Shown: positions 16,647-25,308 of the stretch, piece by piece
Numbering within the stretch: position 1 is the stretch's first letter
Layout: each line of letters starts with the position of its first letter
Notes under the pieces: model-generated
Told to the model about the DNA's origin: nothing
Seen by the model: the letters and a program-made list of their open reading frames with translations, nothing else
The model's database searches: none
DNA from: Candidatus Melainabacteria bacterium
GTDB lineage: Bacteria > Cyanobacteriota > Vampirovibrionia > Obscuribacterales > Obscuribacteraceae
Assembly (NCBI GenBank): GCA_003242885.1
Contig: QKMZ01000006.1
Span: forward strand, 1,667,563 to 1,731,562
Direction: 5' to 3'
DNA length: 64,000 bases
Translations under genes and position numbers: made by a program

Positions 16647-18302
16647 TTAAAACGCGCGTTCTAGAATTGTTTGCGTGTCGACATCATAGGAAAGGGTACC
16701 AAATGTTCTGCCCCAACCACCTTTGATTCGACTTTCGATGAAAGCGTCGGAAACTGCCTGCGGCGCTGATTCTACAAGCAGTTTTGCTTGCAGCAGCACA
16801 GCCAGATGTTCAACCAAATTCCGAGCTTCGCGCTCCGCCTTTCTTGCAATGAGAGCTTCCGCATGCGCGATCTGCACATCAAGCTCTTTGTTTTGTCCGG
16901 CAACTTGCTTTATCTCATCGAGAAGGACCGCAGCAGTTTCAGGCTCATTCGTCAGCGCGCGCAGCACATCCAGACAAATAACATTGCCAGAGCCTTCCCA
17001 AACAGAATTGACCGGTGCTTCGCGATAGAGGCGTGGCATCAGTGATTCCTCAACATACCCGTTGCCGCCAAGTGTTTCCAAACATTCATAGACATGTGAA
17101 GGAGCACGCTTGCAAATCCAATACTTCGCAACAGCCGTTGCAATTCTGCGGAAGTGCTCTTCTTTCCTATCAGCTTGACCGGCATCATAAGCACGAGCCA
17201 AGCGCATTGTAAGAACTGTCGCCGCCTCAGATTCCAAAGCAAGATCACACAAAACATTGCGCATCAAATCATGCTCTATCAAACGTTTTTTAAACGCCGA
17301 GCGGTATTGGACATGGTGCAACGCCTGAGTCAAGGCCTGGCGCATTAGACCGGCTGATGAAAGCGCGCAGTCTAGACGAGTATGACTGACCATTTCAATA
17401 ATGGTGGCAACACCTCTACCTTCCTCGTTAATAAGCCAACCTTGAGCATTTTCGAGTTCTATTTCAGCGCTGGCATTGGATCTATTTCCTAGTTTGCTCT
17501 TCAAGCGCTGCAACCGTATTTGGTTGCGCTCACCCGAAGGAGAAAATCTGGGGACAAGAAAGCAAGAAAGTCCGCCTTCAGTTTGTGCCAGCATAACGAA
17601 GGCATCAGACATTGGATGCGAGCAAAACCACTTGTGCCCGGTCAGTTGATACAACTGCCCGGGACCTCTGGAATTGACCGGCTTGCCTTCAGTCGTATTG
17701 GCGCGAACGTCAGAGCCACCCTGCTTTTCAGTCATCGACATGCCAACAAGCAGCCCACGCTTTTCACCGGCAGGAATGAAGCGCGAATCGTATTCGTTGG
17801 ACATAAGAGCCGCCTCAAAAGCAGCCAAAACATCCGGTTGCTTCTTCAAAGCCGGCACACACGAAAAGGTCATAGAAACAGGACACATGTGCCCGGCTTC
17901 AACTTGCACCATCAAATACATCATTGCAGCGCGTGCCACATGCGCACCAGATTTCGGCTCAACCCAAGGCAAATTAGTCAGACGATTCTCTACCGACATC
18001 GAAAGCAATTGATGCCACGCTGGATGAAACTCGACTTCATCGATGCGATGCCCAAAACGATCGTGCGTTTTCAAAACTGGCGTATTCTCGTTTGCCAGAT
18101 AACCCAGTCTGATTGTCTCTTCTCTTCCAATCAGTTGCCCGAAAGCTTTTAGTCGCTCGTCCGCCCACGCTGCGCCTTCTTTGGCAATACACTCGACGAG
18201 TGCCTTGTCATTCGAATAAAGATTGTAATCCTGCAGAGCCGGTGGTTGATTGGTGACCGTATGCGTGTCACTCGTGTGCACAAGCTTCTCACTGGCAACC
18301 AT
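16647..18302 (-). CDS. aidB: AidB-family acyl-CoA dehydrogenase
   Basis: 551 residues from the ATG at 18302, which has AGAGGA 9 nt upstream; a longer frame to 18431 adds unlikely residues. Similarity to E. coli AidB runs over the whole protein: SDTHTVTNQPP at the start, VEFHPAWHQL, GMSMTEKQGGSDVRANTT (FAD and active-site region), LKSKLGNRSNAS, and near the end REAPVNSVWEGSGN. AidB binds FAD and DNA in E. coli, is induced by alkylating agents and has weak isovaleryl-CoA dehydrogenase activity. The C-terminal DNA-binding region is present but divergent. It is divergent from the rhomboid gene, 128 bp away. Confidence 0.92.
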   Translation of the reverse strand: MVASEKLVHTSDTHTVTNQPPALQDYNLYSNDKALVECIAKEGAAWADERLKAFGQLIGREETIRLGYLANENTPVLKTHDRFGHRIDEVEFHPAWHQLLSMSVENRLTNLPWVEPKSGAHVARAAMMYLMVQVEAGHMCPVSMTFSCVPALKKQPDVLAAFEAALMSNEYDSRFIPAGEKRGLLVGMSMTEKQGGSDVRANTTEGKPVNSRGPGQLYQLTGHKWFCSHPMSDAFVMLAQTEGGLSCFLVPRFSPSGERNQIRLQRLKSKLGNRSNASAEIELENAQGWLINEEGRGVATIIEMVSHTRLDCALSSAGLMRQALTQALHHVQYRSAFKKRLIEHDLMRNVLCDLALESEAATVLTMRLARAYDAGQADRKEEHFRRIATAVAKYWICKRAPSHVYECLETLGGNGYVEESLMPRLYREAPVNSVWEGSGNVICLDVLRALTNEPETAAVLLDEIKQVAGQNKELDVQIAHAEALIARKAEREARNLVEHLAVLLQAKLLVESAPQAVSDAFIESRIKGGWGRTFGTLSYDVDTQTILERAF

Positions 18303-18430
18303 AGCGCGTGGTCCTCTGTAGGCAGATAGGCAGGTGACAGTTAAACCGTCAGACAGGTCGCCAATTCTACTCCAAAGCATCCTAATGCTGTAGTCTTTGA
18401 ATAAACAGTTTCGCCCAATTATCTCCTTCA

Positions 18431-19126
18431 ATGTTTCCGCTCAGAGATTCCCAGCCCTCGGGCACAATTCCTATCGTCACCTACTTGATCATCGCGATCA
18501 ACGTGCTGCTGTTTCTTTTTGAGGTTTCGCTTGGCGACCAGGACTTGAGCACTTTTCTTAGAAACTTCGGGCTTGTGCCGGAAGTTTTTCTCCAACAATT
18601 CGGTCCTTATGAAGTGTTTACGCTCTTCAGTTGTATGTTCCTGCATGGTGGCTGGATGCACCTAATTAGCAACATGTGGGCGCTTTTCATTTTTGGCGAC
18701 AACATCGAAGACAAGCTTGGACATTTTGGCTATATCCTTTTCTACTTGCTATGCGGCGTTTGCGCTGGCCTGACACAAGTATTTATGTCGCAAGGCAGCG
18801 CAGTTCCGACTATAGGTGCTTCAGGCGCGATAGCGGGAGTACTGGGCGGATACATCATCAGTTATCCAACCGCCAGAGTTCTCACAGCAATTCCCATCTT
18901 TATCGTCATTCGACTGGTCGAAATTCCAGCCTCTGTATATCTGGGCTTTTGGTTCATTTCGCAGTTTTTCACCGGCTTTGCAAGCATTGCAAGAGAGCCC
19001 GGGGAAGAGGGTGGCGTCGCTTGGTGGGCACACGTTGGCGGCTTTATTGCCGGACTCATACTCGTGAAGATAATGAGCTTCCGCCGCCAAAGCGAAGACT
19101 CCTCCTTCAATTACATTGAACGCTAA
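18431..19126 (+). CDS. Rhomboid-family intramembrane serine protease
   Basis: 231 residues with six membrane helices. The catalytic serine is in GASGAIAGVLG (about 136-146) and the histidine in AHVGGFIAG near the C-terminus; the oxyanion-region pattern HGGWMHLISNMW precedes them (about 72-83). The N-terminus FPLRDSQPSGTIPIVTYLII is typical of the bacterial group. The protease cleaves membrane-anchored proteins within or near the bilayer; its substrates are unknown. The ATG at 18431 lacks a clear ribosome binding site. The gene converges on the 230-aa anchored protein, with 8 bp between stop codons. Confidence 0.93.
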   Translation: MFPLRDSQPSGTIPIVTYLIIAINVLLFLFEVSLGDQDLSTFLRNFGLVPEVFLQQFGPYEVFTLFSCMFLHGGWMHLISNMWALFIFGDNIEDKLGHFGYILFYLLCGVCAGLTQVFMSQGSAVPTIGASGAIAGVLGGYIISYPTARVLTAIPIFIVIRLVEIPASVYLGFWFISQFFTGFASIAREPGEEGGVAWWAHVGGFIAGLILVKIMSFRRQSEDSSFNYIER

Positions 19127-19134
19127 GCAGACTC

Positions 19135-19827
19135 TCAGTGTTTAGACGTAGAAACAGCTGACTCGTCGGCTTCTTTCACTGGCTCTTCAGCCTTTACCGG
19201 TCTAACTTTGCCGACGCGTACTCTTCTATTTGAGAGCACCTTGACGCAATAATTGCCGACTGTAATTTCGTCCCCCGGGGACAGAGTCGCTTGTGCTCGA
19301 TGTTCGATCTCCAGCTTCACGTCCGCATACTGGCGATCGGACAAAAGGCGCTTGCCGGCGATATTCTCTTGCAAAAGCAGCAAAAGTTTTTCTATCGAAA
19401 GCATCGGATCATTGATGTGTTCGTCGAACATAGAATCGAGCGAAAACATAATCGCCTTTTGCGTGCGTTCTAAAACTTTATTGGCGTTGTTTCGATTGAA
19501 CAATGCTTGCACTTCGAACTTCAATAAGAGAGAAGAGGTTGTTTTGTCGAAACTAACAGCTAGCTTGATTGGGCGCTCATCTCTTTGGGTGCAAAGACAC
19601 TCGGCTTTCAGAATGCCAGCCGGCACGCTTTTCTCTACGATTGTCCACACCCAAGCGTTGCCGCCGAAATTCTTCAGGGCTTCTTCGACAGCCTTGAATA
19701 CGGCGTCTCTATCGCCGCAAACCCGTATCGGAAAAGGGTTTTCCAGGACATCATTGCGCCCCATCGTCTTCAGCGTATAGCCGACAACACCGACGGTGGC
19801 TGCGCCAAGCAGGAATAACGGATTCAT
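19135..19827 (-). CDS. Hypothetical protein with N-terminal membrane anchor
   Basis: 230 residues from the ATG at 19827. An ATG 6 nt earlier (19833) is part of the AAAGGAGATGG ribosome-binding region, so the second ATG has the better spacing. The start MNPLFLLGAATVGVVGYTLK is a single short membrane helix. The rest is a soluble alpha/beta-looking domain without a recognised family, including QALFNRNNANKVLERTQK, and a basic/acidic tail (VRVGKVRPVKAEEPVKEADE). Function unknown. Confidence 0.78.
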   Translation of the reverse strand: MNPLFLLGAATVGVVGYTLKTMGRNDVLENPFPIRVCGDRDAVFKAVEEALKNFGGNAWVWTIVEKSVPAGILKAECLCTQRDERPIKLAVSFDKTTSSLLLKFEVQALFNRNNANKVLERTQKAIMFSLDSMFDEHINDPMLSIEKLLLLLQENIAGKRLLSDRQYADVKLEIEHRAQATLSPGDEITVGNYCVKVLSNRRVRVGKVRPVKAEEPVKEADESAVSTSKH

Positions 19828-20021
19828 TTCCATCTCCTTTGAGCGAGCCGGGGGACAGAGAGGACGCTCAAACGACCCACATTCAGGCCGCCTTTAGTTT
19901 GGCAGATTAATGTGCGGTTGCATACGCTCTCAAGCGATAACGTTACTTACCGGCAACTCACTTGCCACATATCAATCAAGGCTAGCCATGGAAACGTTTA
20001 CTGCTGAAGCGTTTTCGGCGT

Positions 20022-21569
20022 TTACCGCAAATGGTCGAACCTGAACTCGAACACTGCTTTTCCAACGGGAATGCGCAGAGTCGCCTCATCGAAATTGTTC
20101 TGGTCGTAGTACAGACAACCAACAATGCGCCCCATCGGATTCAAAGTCGTGGGTCCTAATTGGCTGTCCCGAACATCTGCCGCCTGACGCTGTGTTTGCT
20201 CCGATACGGCTTGCGCGCGTTGATAAGCGCGCTCACGAGCTTGAAAGTCCGGAACGCTCGTAACCATTGTGGTCATGCCGCCGCTGTTGTTGTACCAGGA
20301 ATTGCCTCCGTAGCCCATCGGACCGCCATAGCCAAAATTCGGCGACATGAATCCACCGTAAGGGTAGAAGCCTCCGCCGTTTCCTAGAATATTGGTTGTT
20401 GACGTCGTGGTCGCTTGAGAGCCCCAAAAACGAATCCATTTCGCTTTTCCCTCACCCTTCTTCTCAATAGATTGTGCAAGTGACTCGCCCTGAACTTGCC
20501 TTGCCAACTGAATCTTCGGCTTCAAAATAATCAAATCTGGTCCTTGAGGTAGAACGCTAATCGGCGAGTCACCATTATTAGTAATTCGCACCATTGCTTT
20601 ACAGTTTTTCAGTACGTCAGCCCCTTTGGTCAGAAGAGCAGCTTCGACAGTGACTCCATTGGCGGTTATTTTCTCGCGCGTAACTCCGTCGGCTGTCTCG
20701 CGAGAAGCATTGGGGGCGCCTGGTAGAAATCTATAGAAGACCGCATCTTCAGCTCTTTGTGGAGCAAACTGCTGAAAAACAGATCTGGTGCCTTCCTTGA
20801 TTGACAGCGCATCGGCATACATCTTTTGTGCTAGAGCCTGATTGCCGCTTCTGAAAGCAAGCGCTCCGAGTTTTTCCATTTGATTGGCAGCTGCGACAGA
20901 ACGCGGACCTTGCGCTTTCGAATGCAGTGCTAAGGATTCTTGATACCACTTTGCCGCTTCAGCAAACGCACCTCTGTCTTCAAGCAATTGGGCAAGGTGA
21001 TCGATGCCACCACAAAGAAAAGAGACGTCGGTTTGCTGCGCCTTCTTCCAATGATCGATAGCCTCTCGAGCCTGCGCTTCAGCCTTAACAGGATCTCCGC
21101 CAATCTGCGTTATCCACGATTGATCGTCCAGGTAGCGTGCAATTAAATTTGGAGAAACATTTTGAGTCTTGCTGAGCATAGAACTGACAATCTTCAATTC
21201 TTTCGGCAGAGTCTGAAATTTGCCTTGCCACATTCTTGCTTCGATAAGAGACAACCGCAAAGCTATTTCAGCGACACCGCCTTGCACCGTTTTCAATCGC
21301 TCAGCCGCAACTGACTCAGCACGAGCATAATCACCGACTTCTATAGCATTGTCGCTATCCGTAGCACTGCCTCCGCCCGTAGTTCCGGGGTTAGAGCTTG
21401 TAGTCTGCCGTTGGAATACGGCTTGTTGGTCCAACGAGGAAGCGCCAGCTTCGATATCAGAAGGAGTAATCGGCTGCCCCAAGGCGGCAGACTGTGCGAT
21501 AGTAACGGCGCCGAGAGCCAACAATACCGGCAAAACAGACTTTATCGGACGCGAACAAAAAAATCCCAT
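20022..21569 (-). CDS. Exported TPR-repeat protein with Gly/Tyr-rich segment
   Basis: 515 residues. A signal peptide (core VLPVLLALGAVTIAQSAALG) is followed by several tetratricopeptide-like helical pairs between about 70 and 265, for example FAEAAKWYQESLALHSKAQG. Residues about 395-430 form a low-complexity Gly/Tyr/Phe/Asn segment (GGGFYPYGGFMSPNFGYGGP), then a Gln-rich stretch. A GAGGGAG ribosome binding site precedes the ATG. TPR proteins usually assemble complexes; this one probably works in the periplasm or at the outer membrane. It resembles in style, but not clearly in sequence, the exported TPR proteins at 56950 and 59860. Confidence 0.85.
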   Translation of the reverse strand: MGFFCSRPIKSVLPVLLALGAVTIAQSAALGQPITPSDIEAGASSLDQQAVFQRQTTSSNPGTTGGGSATDSDNAIEVGDYARAESVAAERLKTVQGGVAEIALRLSLIEARMWQGKFQTLPKELKIVSSMLSKTQNVSPNLIARYLDDQSWITQIGGDPVKAEAQAREAIDHWKKAQQTDVSFLCGGIDHLAQLLEDRGAFAEAAKWYQESLALHSKAQGPRSVAAANQMEKLGALAFRSGNQALAQKMYADALSIKEGTRSVFQQFAPQRAEDAVFYRFLPGAPNASRETADGVTREKITANGVTVEAALLTKGADVLKNCKAMVRITNNGDSPISVLPQGPDLIILKPKIQLARQVQGESLAQSIEKKGEGKAKWIRFWGSQATTTSTTNILGNGGGFYPYGGFMSPNFGYGGPMGYGGNSWYNNSGGMTTMVTSVPDFQARERAYQRAQAVSEQTQRQAADVRDSQLGPTTLNPMGRIVGCLYYDQNNFDEATLRIPVGKAVFEFRFDHLR

Positions 21570-21792
21570 ATAGTGGCTCCCTCGGTCTAAGGCGTTCCAT
21601 CAATTGATCTCGCTAGTTTACAGGGCGGGAACATGTTCGAAAGACCCCGCATCTACATATGCTTAGGTGGTCGCCAGCTCAGCCCCATGATGCCAAGACA
21701 ACCAATCGCCAGAAAGCTACAAAAATTGGGCATTCGGCGGGTATCATGAAGGCAGGAATCTCGTCATTCGGAACTACATCCGTTCGGATTTC

Positions 21793-22194
21793 ATGAAGAA
21801 CATCACAAAACCGAGCATCAACTTCCTACTAGCGTTACTGAGTTTTCTCAGCCTGACGATGCTGCCTGCCGTGGCGGGTCAAAATTCTTGCTGTCTCAAA
21901 CCCGCAATTGAGTCAGCAGCCGCGGCAGAGTCTGCTTCTGTCTCTGATAGCTGCATGTGCTCGCAAATGGCGGATTGCTGCCAGGAATCCAGCCCGACAA
22001 ATTTGGCGGTCGATCGCACTGATGTCACAGTCAAACAAGCTAAAAACGCGCAAGTACCATACAACGCGCCAGTTTGGACGCCTTCTGAGCACATAGTCCG
22101 CCTTGCTGCGGTACAGCCGGTTTTTAGAAAGCCTGTAAAACAGGTGCATTCGAAAAACAAACGGTACCTCGAGCTGAGGGTCCTTTTGATTTAG
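21793..22194 (+). CDS. Cys-rich exported protein, partner of copper-storage protein
   Basis: 133 residues. Signal peptide at residues 1-28 (core FLLALLSFLSLTMLPAVA), then a cluster of six cysteines in the first half of the mature part: NSCCLKP and DSCMCSQMADCC. The C-terminal half has no cysteine and ends in a basic tail. No family is recognised. Spacing to the copper-storage gene is 59 bp, and the stop codon lies in the left arm of an inverted repeat that reaches that gene's ribosome binding site (22182-22244). A periplasmic metal-binding or sensing role is a reasonable inference. No strong ribosome binding site is seen before the ATG. Confidence 0.78.
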   Translation: MKNITKPSINFLLALLSFLSLTMLPAVAGQNSCCLKPAIESAAAAESASVSDSCMCSQMADCCQESSPTNLAVDRTDVTVKQAKNAQVPYNAPVWTPSEHIVRLAAVQPVFRKPVKQVHSKNKRYLELRVLLI

Positions 22195-22244
22195 AGAGAT
22201 GAAAACCTCTCAGGTAATCACTCTCTAAATATTCATTCAAAAGG
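22182..22244 (+). promoter_or_regulatory. Inverted repeat masking the ribosome binding site of the Csp-like gene
   Basis: The left arm CCTTTTGATTTAGAGAG (22182-22198) pairs with CTCTCTAAA (22221-22229) and TCAAAAGG (22237-22244), giving 17 bp interrupted by a 7-nt bulge. The right arm includes AAGG of the AAGGAG ribosome binding site. A competing short hairpin, GAGAG (22194-22198) with CTCTC (22207-22211), would free the right arm. The left arm includes the stop codon of the upstream gene, so ribosomes ending there would open the structure. This looks like a two-state translational control element. Confidence 0.6.
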
Positions 22245-22253
22245 AGAAAAGCA

Positions 22254-22700
22254 ATGAAAAGCTTTTATTTGACCGTATTGGCTTTGTCCATGGTGTTTTT
22301 CACAACAACCGTAGCGTTCGCCAATAGCGGCAATAGCAACGGTATCAAGATCGCAAATGCAGCAGAACACGCAACCTGCGCTACTGAATGCAACAAATGC
22401 GCTGAAGCCTGCGAAAAGGCACTGGAACATTTGAAAGGCAAAGGTGCGAGCGAAGCCACAATAAACACAATCAAAGATTGCATCACTTTGTGCAAAACCA
22501 GCGCAGATCTAAAAACTCGTGGATCTTCACTGGCAACCAAACTCGCCGCTGCTTGTGCAGAAGCCTGCAAGAAGTGCGCCAAGGTGTGTGCCGATCAGAA
22601 AGATGAAGCCCTCAAGGACTGCATCGATCAGTGCAATGTTTGCGCCGACGCTTGCACAAACACTGTGAAAGCCGGTGGCGGTAAGGACTGCTGCAAGTAA
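22254..22700 (+). CDS. Exported four-helix-bundle copper-storage protein (Csp-like)
   Basis: 148 residues. Signal peptide (MKSFYLTVLALSMVFFTTTVAFA) and then an alpha-helical mature domain with 16 cysteines, mostly arranged as CxxxC or CxxC pairs on helices: CATECNKCAEAC, CITLC, CAEACKKCAKVC, CIDQCNVCADAC and a final CC. This is the pattern of the Csp/DUF326 proteins, which store many Cu(I) ions inside a four-helix bundle. The signal peptide places it in the Csp1-like exported group. The ribosome binding site AAAGGAG lies in the right arm of the inverted repeat at 22182-22244. A strong terminator follows at 22762. Confidence 0.88.
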   Translation: MKSFYLTVLALSMVFFTTTVAFANSGNSNGIKIANAAEHATCATECNKCAEACEKALEHLKGKGASEATINTIKDCITLCKTSADLKTRGSSLATKLAAACAEACKKCAKVCADQKDEALKDCIDQCNVCADACTNTVKAGGGKDCCK

Positions 22701-22761
22701 GCAATTGAAAACGTTTCAAACTGAGGCAAAAACCAAAGTTCGAAGCCACAGATAGAGCGAG

Positions 22762-22791
22762 GGTCGCCGCAATGCCGGCGACCTTCTTTTT
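22762..22791 (+). terminator. Rho-independent terminator
   Basis: GGTCGCCG (22762-22769) pairs perfectly with CGGCGACC (22776-22783) over a 6-nt loop, followed by TTCTTTTT. It closes the two-gene Cys-rich/Csp operon. Confidence 0.85.
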
Positions 22792-22838
22792 CGAAGCAAT
22801 TGCTCGTTGCTCCTAAACAATCACGGTCGCTGCAGTAA

Positions 22839-23090
22839 TCAATGCTCGTTTCTAAGAAGGTAATCGATACCTTCTTGAGTAATTACAAAGGCTCGATTGG
22901 AAGCGCCTATCATCTTATTTGCACGCAAAATCTTCACCACTTCTTCCATTTCGCGCACATTATTCATTCCGGAGCGTTCGAACAAATCTTGCGGCTTAAG
23001 CCCTCCACCACTGCGATCATCTTGCCGCGCATAGAAAAGCAGTCTCAGAAAACGCAGGGCAGCCTTTGATTGAGCCGAATCTCTAAACAT
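22839..23090 (-). CDS. Small winged-helix-like protein, 83 aa
   Basis: 83 residues. The order of predicted elements resembles a compact winged-helix domain: LRFLRLLFYARQ, LKPQDLFERSG, VREMEEVVKILRANKMI as a possible recognition helix, and FVITQEGIDYLL as wing and last strand. A transcription-regulator or adaptor role is possible. No exact family is recognised. The ATG has no strong ribosome binding site. It converges on the copper operon. Confidence 0.62.
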   Translation of the reverse strand: MFRDSAQSKAALRFLRLLFYARQDDRSGGGLKPQDLFERSGMNNVREMEEVVKILRANKMIGASNRAFVITQEGIDYLLRNEH

Positions 23091-23427
23091 GCGCCAGCAC
23101 TCTATTTGCCACCACCATCGGTTTCACTTCCATAATACATTGCCTACTGGCAGGAGACTCCTGAGAATGAGCTAGAACTCAGCAACCATCAGCGTTTCAA
23201 ACGTTAGAGCCACCTAACTCGCTTAACATTTCAGAAATCGAGCTTTCCAAACGCAGTCCTCAGCACAGTTCCCAAAACCTGGCAGCGATATGGTTCTTCA
23301 GGTTCGGCAATTCCTGTGTACCGAGGTATTTTGTTTCATTTAGAAGCTCGTATTCCTCCCCTATCGCAACGATTGAACTAAATGTTTAATAAGATCTGTT
23401 GATATCCAGGTTCTAGAAGTTACATTC
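23091..23427. other. Intergenic region without recognised features
   Basis: 337 bp upstream of both the small winged-helix gene and the proline-rich membrane protein, so it should contain divergent promoters. I see no convincing -35/-10 pair, repeat or RNA gene. Confidence 0.5.
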
Positions 23428-24153
23428 ATGGTTGATACCGATAGCACGCACAGCGAATCCCCGAAGCCGGAGATACCTACCATTGCACAAATGGCGCGTG
23501 GCAGTAAGGAAAACCTGATGGCGATTTCTTTTTCTCAAAGACCCAAGACTCCTATGCGCACTTACGTCGTAAGCGGAATGCTTATGAGCGCTTTAGGAAT
23601 TAGCCTGGGGTTTGGAATCTATTTGATGTTCAATCCCGACCACTCTGAATATTCGGCTCAGGGCTTGGAAGGAACACCTTCGGTAGAAACAGATCAAATG
23701 TTGATTTCAGGACTCAAGAAAGTCGTCCCGATTCACAACCGCAAACCCGGACATCATCCTACTTTCGGAACACCCCGAGCTGTCGATTTTGCACCTGCGT
23801 CTCGTGCTCCGATCAGCACTAGCGTCCCGGCTCCTTTGAATACCAGTGTTCCGGCACCGCTCGTCAATCAAGTTCCACAACCCTCCCATCAACAGTTTGC
23901 TCCGACACAACATTTTGTCCCTGCAACACCGACGTCAAATCCATACGCACCAGGCGCAGCCGGAGCCGCTGTCCCTATGGCGAATGTTCAATTGCCGGTC
24001 ATGCAGCCTATAGCTGATCCGCCGCACGCCATTACAGCAACTACGTTTGCAGCGATGCCTGCGCACAACAATCAGGGTTATTTGCCGCTATCAGACAGCC
24101 ACGGTTATCGTGCAGGCAGAAATAGCAGACTGCAAATGGTCACTAATCGCTAG
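23428..24153 (+). CDS. Membrane-anchored proline/alanine-rich protein
   Basis: 241 residues. A cytoplasmic N-terminus of about 44 residues, one membrane helix (about 45-67, VVSGMLMSALGISLGFGIYL), and a long extracytoplasmic segment rich in Pro, Ala, Gln and Val with short repeats (STSVPAPLNTSVPAPL). No domain is recognised. The low-complexity tail looks like a wall- or periplasm-spanning linker. The start ATG at 23428 has no strong ribosome binding site. Confidence 0.7.
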   Translation: MVDTDSTHSESPKPEIPTIAQMARGSKENLMAISFSQRPKTPMRTYVVSGMLMSALGISLGFGIYLMFNPDHSEYSAQGLEGTPSVETDQMLISGLKKVVPIHNRKPGHHPTFGTPRAVDFAPASRAPISTSVPAPLNTSVPAPLVNQVPQPSHQQFAPTQHFVPATPTSNPYAPGAAGAAVPMANVQLPVMQPIADPPHAITATTFAAMPAHNNQGYLPLSDSHGYRAGRNSRLQMVTNR

Positions 24154-24507
24154 ACTCAAGCTCATTTAGAAGTGCACTCGCGTCCATTGGTATAGTGGCT
24201 GCCGTATTCTCGTTGCAGGCATGCCTCCAGGGACTTTCGCGCTTCCGCCTAAATCCTTGTGACCATCGGTAGAATGGCACTACTTAGTGCAACAACAAAT
24301 CGGATTCAAGCCAATGAATTCCTTGAAGGAAGGCATTCTTCTCTTCAACCATGGCTCCTCAACGGACGACTGCGCCAACCCAAATACACCATGGGAACCA
24401 TGGATATCGTGAGCGGCTCTATATCAGGAACTATAGTCGAATTGGATTAAGCGTTGTAAAGTAGTTTTAGGAGGTCACTTTTTTTAGGATATTCAGGGGG
24501 GTCTAGG
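24154..24507. other. Intergenic region without a convincing gene
   Basis: 354 bp. A 63-codon ORF (24259-24450) lies here but has no ribosome binding site or recognisable product. A stretch near 24180-24210 faintly recalls a tRNA D-arm, but no anticodon or T-arm fits. AGGAGG near 24470 has no start codon at a suitable distance. Confidence 0.45.
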
Positions 24508-24915
24508 ATGGCATATTTCACCAACACAGATGAGCTCTATACAGTGATGGAGCGACTGTGGTCGTATATCAAATCAGAAGAAGAGATCAGCGGAAAATTA
24601 CTACATTCAAAGCTTGTGGTTCGATTCAAATACAAAGACCCGGATGGGCTGCTCACTATCGACGGAAGTGACGGGCAGGAGTTGCGCTTTCATTTCGGTG
24701 AATGCGGAATTGTGCCAGACGTCGAGATGACGATGAAGTCAGATGTTGCACACAATTTCTGGCTGGGAAAAGAACCACCAGCGGTGGCACTACTGCAAGG
24801 AAGAATAGTCAGCAAAGGACCGGTACACAAGGCTCTCGCCTTGCTACCAGTGATAAAACCGACGTTCAAAATCTACCCTTCGATCTACGAAGAGAATTCA
24901 AGCAAATCCGCTTAG
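24508..24915 (+). CDS. SCP2 sterol-binding-domain protein
   Basis: 135 residues forming one SCP2-like domain: an early helix (LYTVMERLWSYI), paired strands (LLTIDGSDGQELRFHFG), then VEMTMKSDVAHNFWLGKEP and the final helix region ALLQGRIVSKGPVHKALALL. These small proteins bind lipids or act as substrate carriers. The AGGGGGG ribosome binding site is 6-7 nt from the ATG. It converges with the HxlR regulator, 46 bp between ends. The ligand is unknown. Confidence 0.82.
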   Translation: MAYFTNTDELYTVMERLWSYIKSEEEISGKLLHSKLVVRFKYKDPDGLLTIDGSDGQELRFHFGECGIVPDVEMTMKSDVAHNFWLGKEPPAVALLQGRIVSKGPVHKALALLPVIKPTFKIYPSIYEENSSKSA

Positions 24916-24961
24916 TCCAGCTTTCTCTCAGTGAGAACAAATGCCGTTACGGCGTATGGTT

Positions 24962-25288
24962 CTAGCCGAGGTCGGCCCACTTAGGACAAACTTCTTTGAT
25001 CTTACCGAGCAGTGTGACTACTTCCTCACCTTCGGTAGTAAGCGTGTACTCGACTCGTGGCGGAACTTCTCTAAAAGTTTCGCGCGTGATAAGACCGAGC
25101 TTCTGCAGTTTGCGCAGCCGCTCGGTGAGAGTCTTTGCAGACAATCCGGGCAGAGAACGCATCAAGTGAGTCGTGCGCCTTGTGCCGCCCGAAAGCTGAA
25201 TCAATATGGCAGTTGTCCAACGTGGACTGAGTGAGTTGAGGCCACTCTCAACTAGCTGTGCGTCCTGGGGCTTAAGTGAAGTGGTCAT
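24962..25288 (-). CDS. HxlR-family transcriptional regulator
   Basis: 108 residues from the ATG at 25288; a TTG 21 nt upstream (25309) is a less likely start. The winged-helix pattern of HxlR is clear: SLSPRWTTAILIQLSGG, LPGLSAKTLTERLRKLQKLG as the recognition region, and EVPPRVEYTLTTEG as the wing. The usual N-terminal cysteine of redox-sensing members is not seen; the one cysteine (KEVCPKW) is near the C-terminus. Two AAAACGGTTT repeats lie 21-57 bp upstream of the start and may be its own operator. Confidence 0.9.
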   Translation of the reverse strand: MTTSLKPQDAQLVESGLNSLSPRWTTAILIQLSGGTRRTTHLMRSLPGLSAKTLTERLRKLQKLGLITRETFREVPPRVEYTLTTEGEEVVTLLGKIKEVCPKWADLG

Positions 25289-25308
25289 TAGGATTTCCGT
25301 GGATACCA

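Noticed and set aside
17520..18152. 210-codon plus-strand ORF
   Set aside because: Antisense shadow of the aidB-type gene.
24180..24260. Faint tRNA D-arm-like stretch
   Set aside because: No T-arm sequence, anticodon stem or acceptor pairing could be found.
24259..24450. 63-codon ORF
   Set aside because: No ribosome binding site and no recognisable or structured product; not listed as a gene.
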